Shown here in pieces: positions 12,255 to 22,699 of a DNA stretch of 64,000 nt. Numbering within the stretch: position 1 is the first letter of the stretch; the number at the start of each line of letters is the position of its first letter. A model generated the notes under the pieces. It had not been told where the DNA came from, did not search any database, and saw only the letters and a list, made by a program, of their open reading frames with translations. The stretch lies in the NCBI GenBank assembly GCA_016647705.1, contig CM028326.1, forward strand, positions 19,157,401 through 19,221,400. The letters are read 5' to 3'. The position numbers were made by a program, and so were the translations under genes. Origin of the DNA: Eucommia ulmoides (Eukaryota; Streptophyta; Magnoliopsida; Garryales; Eucommiaceae).

Positions 12255-12720
12255 ATAAGAAATATTCAACCAATTATTATTGTACCGCAAATATTCAAAC
12301 AAATATAACTGTGTATCAAATATTCAACTGATTAAAACTGTACAACAAAATTCAACTATTGACAGCTATGCAGCAGTATTGAACCAATTCAACAGTTGTT
12401 CAATTATGGGAAGTTGTATAAACAAAAAATTAACCAATTGTAACTGTACAATAATATTAAATCAATTATAACTGTACAACAACATTCAACCAAATTCAAT
12501 GTTTGTTCAAACTTGGGGGGTTGTACAACAAAAAATTAAATCAATTATAACTGAACAGTAAATATTCAACCAATTATAATTGTATAGCAATATTCAATCA
12601 ATTATAACTGTACATAAATATTCACTCAGTTATAACTGTATAACAACTTTTAATTATCAGATGTTGTACCCCAATATTCAATCAATTCCAAGGTTGCTCA
12701 AAACATGAAAGTTGTACAGA
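12255..12720. repeat. Degenerate ~30-35-bp repeats upstream of the MULE-1 transposase
   Basis: The words 'caattataactgtacaacaa' and 'atattcaac' alternate about a dozen times with variable spacing. Two longer units contain 'ttcaaacttgggggttgtac'-like segments. No coding sequence is present. The position, just upstream of the transposase start, fits a promoter or subterminal binding region. Confidence 0.65.
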
Positions 12721-13848
12721 ATTGTTCCGAGAATTTGTTTTTACTTTAGAACAAATTACTAGGAATAAAAATAGAGTTGTACATAAATTTCCGTTGTTGT
12801 TCTTAGTTAATGGGAACAAAAAACACTAAAAAAAGACGAGTTTGTTTTATGTTTGGTCGTGCAAATTATAAATGATGATAATATAGAATTAGAAAATTTT
12901 AACACATAAATAACTAGAAAAAGCAAAATAAATAAATAAATAAATAATTACATAGAATTACACTCGGCAAAATAACATGGAATTATAAAATTTTAACACA
13001 TGAATAATAATAATAAAAAATTAGAAAATGGGTAGGATCGATAAATTTTTAACCTTATCTCAATATGAAATTTGTATTTATGTTGGGTTGGTGATGCGTA
13101 CTGGCATACAAACTCCCATCAAAGGCAGTAGTCATAATCCTATTTAACAGTGGATCAAAATTGAGTACTAAATTGTTTTTGGAAAGCAATGCTGAAGAGC
13201 TTTACGATGGGTAGCACTTTCATAGAATTATAAATTTTAAACACATAAAAAATCAGTTAGGATTGATTCTCGATTAAATCACATACAATTCTAATCTCAA
13301 AAGATTATCCAACAAATAGTAAAAGCAAGAAATCAGAAAATGGTTCTTGTTTAATATTCCTGATTTTTCAAAACCTGAAACAACTCTTGAAGCATGGAGT
13401 ACACTTAAAGACTCAAAATTGTTACTCTAGAATTGTTGCTCAATCTTGTCGTTGAATCTGTTGCCGTCGTCGCCGATGTTGCTACCGTCGCCACCTTTAC
13501 CTTTTGCCGACATGGAAATGGTTTTCACAATTTATGATTTTTCCTATCGCTATCCTTAGCTACTTTGCAATTTATGGCATGCGGGATGGGAATAGAAAAT
13601 TTGATCTCTTCCATTTTCATATCTTGAATGAATTAAATGCTTGGATTTTACCTTGTTTAGTGTTGTTGGTATTTTCCAAAAATACCTACAGAGCAAAGTT
13701 GTCCAAGTCGCGCGTGAGTTCTTGAGCATGTAAAGATGGAGTTTTCTTAAAATGAAAATAATTTCTTGGGTTTTAAATTGTTTGGGCTTGTTTATTTGGG
13801 GTCCATATAAATATCAAGTGTGAAAATGGGTGTCTAATTAAAAAATCC
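12721..13848. other. MULE-1 right-hand noncoding arm
   Basis: This is AT-rich DNA with no gene I can support. It ends in the terminal repeat, with GGACCCC and AAGCCCAAAC (reading inward) that also occur near both MULE-2 ends. A CCGTCG-rich stretch near 13440-13500 may be leader sequence of the transposase gene. Confidence 0.5.
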
Positions 13849-13857
13849 TTGAAAGTA

Positions 13858-14984
13858 TTGCAACCCCTTGTAAACTAAGATTTATCAATGTATGTACCAA
13901 AAAAAAATAAAATTATCAATGCTACTTTCACTGAATAAAAATTTCTTTGGTTAGATTTTGAAAATGTTTATAGAATTACTAAAAATCATGAAACTATTTT
14001 CAAATTACTAGACAAACATGTTCTAAGAGTATATTTATTTTACTACTTATAAACATGTATTCACAAAATTCTTCGATGAAATTTAATGAGGGGGAATTTT
14101 CACTTCCGACATCATCAAAATTTATGGTAGGTGATGTAGACAAAAACTCCACTCTCTGCAAGGCAAGACCTACAACAACCAAAAGATTTAAGATAATACG
14201 TTCTAGAAATATTGTAGAAAGTTTTGTTATAATAATCATCAAAATTTCCCTCTCCATTTATACATGTATTTACTTGTTGATTCTCCTGGTTGCTTGCATC
14301 GTGGCCGAGGTTGGATAGTAATAAACTTTCCACTTCGCCCATGTTACCAAACTGTTGTAATCGGCCCAAGGTGGCCATCGTGGGTTTGCTACCAAGGTGT
14401 TATTGGTTTTCTTGCTTTCTAGGCCAGTCCAGACATTCTGTAGGCCAATTTAGGTCATTTAGGTAGACGAACTTCTTTGAGCTTGACTATTTTTACAAGG
14501 TTTATTGGGCCAATTGGTTTACTGGTTCAATTACTTGGCCATTAGACCCAACTGTTTAGCTTATTTATTGCATCTCTTAATACTCTAAGAGTTAACAGGG
14601 TAGAATCCTATCCCTATTATTTGTCCCCTTGACTTCTTGATTGATTTTGAAGAGAAAGGCAAACGCTTACCAGACAAACCTTGAAAGAAAACATCAGTAA
14701 GTTCTCTCATCTTCCTTCTTGTATTCTTATTTCATTCCTTTTATTTTCTTTTCGGTTCATCTTTTAAAAGATTAGCATTTTCGGAGTTCACGTACCTCTA
14801 ATGGAAATTGCTCCCATCCAAAGTTTTGACAGTAATATGGTTCACATCGGTCCATAGAACGATTCTGCCCTTGAAAAAAACTAGTCACATCGATAGCGTT
14901 TCAATGATCGATTCTCCCAAGAATTATTCTTGGGAAGATCTCTACCCTTCCAATTTTTTAGATTCCTGATCCTTGAGTTGAGGA
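13858..14984. other. Unassigned spacer
   Basis: No exon, RNA gene or repeat is recognisable. The ORFs here are short and lack family features. The stretch runs from the MULE-1 target duplication to the first recognisable piece of the gag-like pseudogene. Confidence 0.4.
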
Positions 14985-15866
14985 GTCAATATGGAATCCC
15001 TGAATCTATCACTATTAGGGTTGTTAGTGAACTTGAGCACCCTTTCAATCCTAACGACGGTGAAATTTATTTCTATTTATAGTTGTTTGAGTACGACCTT
15101 CTCCTCCCTTCTACTTTGTTTTTTCGAGGACTTTTTAGTTGGTTAGAGATCAGTCTTACCCAATTGGTTCCGAATAGCTTCCACCACATCATGGGCATAG
15201 AAGCCCTTTCTTGTGTTAATAATATAGCCCTAACCCCTGAAATGGTTAGGTATGTTTATTCTATGAAGTTCCAAAAAGATTCGTGACGATTTTACCTATC
15301 CATCACATCGAAGTGCCAATTCCTTATGGCCTCCCTGAATCAACTAAAAATTAGAAGAATTGTTACCTATTCTTTAGTGGAGAGTGGGAAATTTCCCCTG
15401 AGAAGATGAATTCGAACCCAGTAGTTCCAAGGGATTTATCTAATCCACGTAAAAATCTCATTCTAATCTTGTGCTTCTCGAAAATTTAATTCGTTATTAA
15501 AATCTGACCGTCAATTTTCTTTTTTTAATTTTTCAGGCAATGAGGCTCTTAAAAGCCTCCCTCGTAGCCTTTTTACTGCTGATGAGTTAACCAAACTCCT
15601 AGTTCCCGAAGTTTACTCTCATAAAGAACTGACCTTGGTCTATTTCCAAGCGAAACCCAAGAAAATGTCTCACAACAAGTAGGACCATATCCTGTCTCTC
15701 TCCTTAAAGAAAAAGAAAACTCTTGTTGGGCCTGTCCCACTTTTTGGACCTTGTTACGACAAGGTGGCCTCTCCAATTCATCCATCACAAACGTCAAGAA
15801 TCGAGAAAGGTCCCGAATCACCTCTTTTAGAAAGTTTAGAATTGGGGAGTCCCTCTCACGCTTGGG
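14985..15866 (+). pseudogene. Gag-like 'putative gypsy-type transposon' domain, 5' part
   Basis: The translation runs YGIPESITIRVVSE, then a stop, LFEYDLLLPSTLFFRG, LTQLVPNSFHHIMGIEALSC, and after a break WRVGNFP. This matches the plant transposon-protein domain often annotated as putative gypsy-type transposon (Transposase_28). A later piece, LFTADELTKLLVPEVYSHKE (about 15560-15630), fits its C-terminal part. Several stops and frameshifts interrupt it, and the hAT element is inserted at 15867. The continuation lies beyond 18860. Confidence 0.6.
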
Positions 15867-18851
15867 TAGAAATGCCACAAAAAATCGAACCGATGGGTAA
15901 CCGAGAGAAACTGAACTAAATGGTCCAATTTTAAAATCGACTAAATGGTTTGGTTGTAATTTTGGCTTTGAAATTAGCTAACAAAACGGTTTTAGTTTTG
16001 GTTTTGGGATAGAAACTACGAAACCAAACCACAAACCAAACTGTGAAATCGATATTTTAAAAATATTTTTATTACATATATATTCTTATTTTTTTTATAT
16101 ATATATTTACATTTTAACTTTAATATATATACATATATATATGTGTGTGTGTGTGTGTGTATTTATTTATTTACACTTTTAGCCCTTCTTATATATATGT
16201 GTGTGAAAGTGACTTTAGGGTTTCATCCTCTTTCATCTCACAAATCAAGCAGTAGTTCCCTCGACCTGGAAAGAATTGAATGACTTTAGGGTTTCATCCG
16301 CTGTCATCTCACAAATCACGCAACTACTCCCTATTTACAACTTGGAAAGAATCGAATTTGCCCTTATCTCAGGCCACCTGCTTCTCCATTAGATCTCGTA
16401 TCTCTAGCCTACCATCACCACTAGTCATATCTGTTTGATCTCGCGCTCTTTACCTTGCTTCGCAGACAACTAGTTTTGTCGCGGACTTTTGGAAGTGGAT
16501 AACATATTAGATCTAGAATATTTGAATTTGGTTTATGTGTTTATTTTGGAATAGATCTAGAATATTTGCGTTTGGTTTATGTGTTACCACACTGGTTTAT
16601 GTGTTTTTAAGTAGGAACCACAATTCACATCTATGCCTGTAGATTTATTTTTAGAAGAAAAGATATTTTTAAGTATGAATCGTTACAAAGTTAGACTGAA
16701 ATTATCAGTATAGTGAATCTTAAGTTTATTGGTTTTTACTCTTTTTTTTTTTCTTGTTTTTTTTTTTTTGGTTCAAATTTAGGAGAAAGAGAAACAAATA
16801 ACAGAAAGAGGAACATTGAGATGGTATTTGTTTATGCCCGGTTCATTTATATATTATGTTCTATATTAATGTTAGGTTTATTTATGTGCCATGTCCACGT
16901 ACGAAAGAGATCTTGTCTGATGCTTTGTTTGATGCATTGCTTGAGTGGAATATTGATAGAAAATTATCTACACTTATTGTTTACAATTGGACTAATGATG
17001 CTACAATTGATATCCTCTTGGATAAGATTGACTGCAATACACTTTTAGTAGGAGGAAGTTTATTTCATATGCGTTGTTGTGCACACATCTTGATGGAATA
17101 GATGTCATAAAAGAAAGCATGGAAAAAATTTGAGATAGTGTAGTTTATTGGACGGCAACACCGAAAAGGCAAGAAAAATTTGATGAAGCTGTTCGTCAAT
17201 TGCATGTTTCATGTACGAAAACGTTAGGACTTGATTGTGCAACTAGATGGAATTCCATGTATTTGATACTTGAAACTGCATTGTTGTATAAAGATGTTTT
17301 CCCTCATCTTAAACAATGTGAGAGTCAATAGAAGTCGGTGCCTACTGAAGAAGAATGTGAATTAGTGAGGAATATTTGTCATAGGCTGAAGTTGGTTTAT
17401 AATCTTACCGAAATATTTTCTGGGACAAAATACCCTACTACTAATTTATATTTTCCCTCAGTTTGAAAGATTAAAATGGTATTATCTGAATGGGTCAATT
17501 CTTCTAATGATGTGGTAAGAATGATGTCAACAAATATATTAGTGAAATTTGGCAAGTATTGGCATGAAATACATGGGATAATGGGGATTGCCTTGGTGTT
17601 GGATCCAAGATTTAAAATAACTTTGTTGGAGTATTATTTTTCAAAACATTATGGAAGTGAAGGCTTTTTTTTTTTTTTTTTTTTTAAATTAAGAAGATTC
17701 GAAGATTTTTTATGATTTGCTTCAAGAATATCAACAAAAGTCTAGGTTGGACAAAGATAAGGGTGATGATGGTGGTTGTTCATATGGATCACCTCGTAGA
17801 TGTGGTCATCAAGATCAATTTGTGCTTGAAGATGATCTTTAAGATTATGAGAAGTTTATGAATGAAAAACAAAATTGTGCCATGAATCTCAAATCCGAGT
17901 TAGATCAATACTTAGAACATGATGTTTTACCAAGAGCAACAAATTTTGACATTTTAGCTTGGTGGAAAACAAATGGAGTTAAATATCCGACTCTTCAAGC
18001 GATTGCTAGAGATATATTAGCAGTTTTCGTTTCTACTGTTGCTTTGGAATCCGTTTTTAGTACTAGTGGTCGGTTAGTTAGTCCACATCGGAATTAACTT
18101 CATCCAAAAACTTTGGAAGCTTTGATGTGTGCACAAAGTTTGCTATAGACTAAGGAAACGAAAGGTGATCAAATGAATAAATAGTTGTCTTATTTTTTAT
18201 ATTATTTTTGTAAGGTATTATTTATTATTTCATATTTGTTATTAATAGGTGTTGCATCTTCAGGTTACTCTACAATACTTGACGATGAAGTTGAAGCTGA
18301 TATGGAAGATTCATGCATTGAGGTGAGAAATATTTTACAGTATAAATTACATAGTTTTATAGAATATTTTAGTGCCAATTTAGTGTCCTCAGTTATCGGA
18401 CAGTATTTCTCACATTTTGCTTGCTTTTTACAGGATTAAAATTGTTGTTGCTTTTGTTTTGGAGAATTTGATTTCAGTTGTTATGGCCTACTATTGTATG
18501 TTAATTATGGTTATTGTTTAGAAACTTCAATTATGGTTACTGGTTGAAACTTTAATTATGATTATTTTGTGAATTTTTTTTAGAATTTATGTTTGATATT
18601 TTAGCTATATTTTTGTTTATATATATAAAAAAACAACGATCTACGGCTTGGATTTTATTTTTGGCTTTTATAAAATTGAAAAATTGTAAATGGTTTCACG
18701 CTTCATGGTTTTGGTTTTAGTTTTGTGTAAATTTAAATGGTTTGGTTTTAAAACCGAATCGACGGTTTTGGTTTTGGTTTGATATATTTCTAGTGGTTTT
18801 GGTTTTGGTTTTATATGAAAACGGACCAAAGCCGAACCAGTGACATCCCTA
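15867..18851 (+). mobile_element. hAT transposon
   Basis: The left end reads TAGAAATGCCAC and the right end, reversed, TAGGGATGTCACTGG, an imperfect inverted repeat. Flanking 8-mers CGCTTGGG (15859-15866) and CACCTGAG (18852-18859) agree at 5 of 8 positions and differ only by transitions, as expected of an old 8-bp duplication. Both subterminal regions are full of 'ttggttttggtttt' words in opposite orientation, typical of plant hAT elements. A two-copy ~72-bp tandem repeat ('gactttagggtttcatcc') lies at 16208-16352. It carries a hAT transposase pseudogene. Confidence 0.75.
16800..18180 (+). pseudogene. hAT transposase (RICESLEEPER/Ac type) pseudogene
   Basis: Pieces in order are ESMEKI*DSVVYWTATPKRQ, TLGLDCATRWNSMYLILETA, LVYNLTEIFSGTKYPTTNLY, IHGIMGIALVLDPRFKITLL and LDQYLEHDVLPRAT. 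They end with the C-terminal dimerisation region, LAWWKTNGVKYPTLQAIARD and STVALESVFSTSGRLVSPHR. The RW and LDPRFK motifs and the dimerisation domain define plant hAT transposases of the BED-finger type. In-frame stops, a poly-T expansion near 17665 and frame changes disable it, and the N-terminal BED finger is not visible. The stop after SPHRN falls inside the conserved SPHRxxLxPKTLEALMCAQ segment. Confidence 0.88.
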
Positions 18852-18859
18852 CACCTGAG

Positions 18860-19830
18860 ATGAGTCCAACGTTGTTGCAACCACACAACGAACATTTGTT
18901 GCGTCTCAGCGTCCGAGGAAAGTTAGAGATTGCCTCGAGAATGTTAGGGTGTCATCCCAAACTATCATACACCGAAGTCTCATTGCACTGAGCTTATCTA
19001 TTCCTGATTCCCAACAAAAATTTCATGAAGCCGTGAGAACCTTAATGGAGCAACCTTGGGATTGTGGTCGTGTCAAAATCAGGTTGAAAACTCGAATGAA
19101 ATTGTTTTGGCTAGGAGTTTATGTCAACCTCCAGGTATCTTATTCAGCTTTTATTATGTATATTTTTCTCGTATTTGTCTTTTACTAATTAACTACACCT
19201 TCTGCAGTACGTCCAGATTTTTTCCACACTTTCCAGGGGTTCGAATTTCATAGGAGAGTTGGACAACCAACTAATCATTTAGGTCATCGATTCCTGCAAG
19301 CTCAAAGAGGAGTTAATGGCAATTCTTGGAGATAAAGGTGTAATGGAGACGGATCTGGTCGTAGAGAAATTAGCCAAGGAAAAAAAATTAAAATTAACCT
19401 TGCAACCAAGCAATGAACTCACGAAAATCTTGAAAAGAAAATCGAAGATATGAGATAGGATTTGACCGCCAAGGATGAGGCAAAGACATTAGCTCTGGTA
19501 GAGGCGAAAAAAAGAAAGATGTTGCTCTTGGCGATCTGAATCAAGGGAATGATGCTACAATCTGAGAGCTAACCTCCCAAATTTTCGATTTAGAAAGGGA
19601 AGAATCTGAGCTTAAAGGGAAAACATCTTAATTCTCTACTAACATTGATGAACTTACCTATGACCTCCAAAAAAAGAAAGAGGAGTTCGCTCACCAAAAG
19701 GCAGAAGACTGGTAGTTTTTTTTATGACTTCCAAATCGAAATCCAGATCATTAGTTTCAAGCTCTGTCAATCTATCATGGATTCCAAATTCCCCAATCTA
19801 GGTCTTACTTTTCTGGATGCCTAGTTGGAC
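18860..19830 (+). pseudogene. Gag-like locus, 3' coiled-coil part
   Basis: This is the continuation of the pseudogene split by the hAT element. Readable segments include HNEHLLRLSVRGKLEIASRM and, near 19290-19440, SCKLKEELMAILGDKG and VVEKLAKEKKLKLTLQPSNE, a charged coiled coil as in the C-terminal half of these plant transposon proteins. Many stops are present. The stretch 19830-20671 beyond it shows nothing I recognise. Confidence 0.45.
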
Positions 19831-21298
19831 TCTCCAGAGGATGAAGGTTGATCGGTGACAGAGCAGTCCATGAGGAATATTATGAGGCACCTTGATATAT
19901 GTAATCGTCGTTTCAAATGTCGCATATTTCTAAGAGAAGTCATTATTCGTTGTAGTTGTAATTGTTATTTTCTCAATAACACGTAGAGGTAATCATGGGT
20001 TAGGTGAGTCGGGCTGGACTTTACCTAGGGTATTACAAAAACAAATACTAGGCCTTAGCCTCATCGACCCTACTTTCATGCCCAAGAGGTCCAAGGATGT
20101 TTCGGCTTTGTGCCTGAGATGTAAAACGAAAATTGGAACCATGAACCATGTACTGAGGACCTACTTTAAAGAAAAATGAATTTGGGCTTAGATTATGAAC
20201 CCCTATCAGTTTTGAAGAAGCATGGACAAAGAGTTGGTTTGTTGGGTCAAGGAACAAATAAAAGGGAAGATTTCTTCACCAAATAATCTTTACATTTTTT
20301 GGAAACTCTTTGGGAAATCCGGAAAGACAAAAACAAGGTATCTATCAAAGGAAAATCCCAAGATCCATTCCTAGTATGCAAAAATATATCTTAACTTAGC
20401 GGAGATATGTTGGAGGCTAACTGTCAAAGCTATAATTCTTTGGAAGTTGATGGTTTGATTAGAATTAATTGTGTTTTTAATGTTTCACGAATTTTCAAAT
20501 TGAGATTAGATGTGTGTTTTGCTGCTTGCAAGAGTTTTTGAATGTTTGTAGACCTATTGCAAGGTTAGATGGTTATCACTTGAAGATGGCAGAAGATGGA
20601 AAATTCTTGACTGGAAATGTCATTGATGCCAATAACAATATATTCCCTTAATAAAATGGTCACATGTCAATCATGTTGTAAGACCCGGTTTTTTACATTT
20701 ATATATTTTTAATTATATTTTAGAACCTTTAGAAAATATTTGGGTCTAATTTGTTATTTTAATTTCACCTAAAGATTTTTAGCGGCATTATGATATTAAA
20801 AATTGTAATTTTAAGAAATTTGGAAATTAATAGAGTAATTTAATTTGATTTTTAAAATTTGGGGAGTCAATTGTTATTTTTAAATGTTAATTTTATTTTT
20901 TGGGTTTAAATAATGATTTAGAGAGAAAATGTGGGAGTTTATGTAACTATTCCTTCATAAGGTTCAAAAATTAAATGAAGGAAGAGTTGGACACTTGTGG
21001 TTTACTGGATGTGGACAACACAGAAAAGAAAAAAAAAAAAAAAAAAAGGACTCTACCAAACGATGACAACAAAGCAAAGCCAAAAAAAAAAAAAAAAAGT
21101 CATAAAATGGAGGAAGGTGGTGAACGTGCATATATACATATATGATATATAGATAAAACCCTTTTTTTTAGATCTCTACCCTCACTCTATTCTCCCTCTA
21201 TAAACATAAACACACTTACTCGTTTTCCTTCTAGCTCTCTCTTTTATAGGTATGTGTTTTACTTATATAATTATTATTTATATAGATTCAAGACTAAA

Positions 21299-21345
<47 letters not shown>

Positions 21346-22699
21346 GTATGTGTTACTATATATATGTGGTAATATACATATAAATATTAAAAAGAAATAC
21401 ATGTGGGTTGGGAAATATATAGCATTTATATTTATGTATAGATATATTTAATTTGTGAAGAATTATTTAAAGTAAAAATTGTGAATTTTATTAAAATTAT
21501 TTTCTTAGTATTACATTAACTAATAAATATTATTAATAATTGATTAACATTTTTCTATAAATTAATATTGTAGTTGTTATAATATTTTTGTTCAATTAAT
21601 ATTGACTTAAGAAATTGAGCGTTTAATAAGTTTCGTATAATTTGGGAATAAGAAGAATTTCATTTTAGTATCACGCATATCATGTGTTGCATTTCATAGT
21701 AGATTTATTTAAATAAATTCTTAATTTAGGTCATGTCGTTGTTAAGTTCACAGGCGAGGCTAACCCCGTCAATGTTACGACAGTAGTGTGAAAAGTAGCA
21801 GTACGGTTATTGAGATGAGTGTACTATCTTCTACATAAATTGTCCAATTACATTTTCCTTCAAAAATATGAAAAGAAAATGTTTATTAAGATTGATTATT
21901 TTATAACGTTAAACGGATAAAGTAAATGGTTGATTGTGGAAAGTGATTTTTATTATTATACCTATATGTCATAGTGTGATCCTAACAGGAGCGCATGTGA
22001 TAGGTGTAATTTACCTATCTATTTTCAAACCGAATTTGTTAATTTTTGAGTATCTTTATTATGTTTTATTACGTTTTTATTCTTTTTGTTATAAAATAGG
22101 TGTATGGGGGTGAAACGGGTTGAAAACGGATCATAAACGATCAAATCAGATCAAGAACGGTGGAATAACAGTGGGAAAACAAGCATAATGGCAAAATTCA
22201 GACTTGCAACCCACCGCCGCTGTGATCAAGATGCAGAGAAGAGCCTAAAGTTGTTGAAAACCCACCGCTACAGTGGTTAGATCCACCGTCATGGCGGTGA
22301 AACAATAGAAAGACTCTGCACCCACCGCTGCGTCCACCACCGAGGCCGTGACCCAGCCGACATACCCACTGCCGCGGTGATCACTCTACACAACTATTCA
22401 GATATTTATTTAGATATTTTTCTCCTTATTTATTCTTCCCTCCTCTCCATTCGGCAAAAGAGAGCCCATTAGAGCTCCCTTAGGGTTAGGATATTTTAGA
22501 GAGTGTTTTGGAAAGTGCTCAACCAATTCCGAAGGAGAAGAACACGTTGCGAAGAAGGAGAAGCGATCGTTGAGCAGTTTTAGCAGTAAATCTTCGAACT
22601 ACGGCTAAGTTTCTTTATTTTCTCCCTTTATTTTCTTAACTTCAGTAGTTTGTTGAGCATGTTTAGTTCATTTTTCATTATATAAACAGTTATGGCCAT

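Larger units (their letters stand above)
6291..13848. mobile_element. MULE-1, Mutator-like element with ULP-type protease gene
   Basis: This 7558-bp element is bounded by a perfect 9-bp duplication, TTGAAAGTA, at 6282-6290 and 13849-13857, the length expected for Mutator. Its ends are short imperfect inverted repeats: the left begins GGGGTTTTTAATATCACCC, and the right, read inward, begins GGATTTTTTAATTAGACACC. Inside are a protease pseudogene (plus strand) and a transposase pseudogene (minus strand), convergent. MULE-2 has homologous termini and the same layout. Both genes carry stops and frameshifts, so the element is not autonomous now. Confidence 0.93.
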
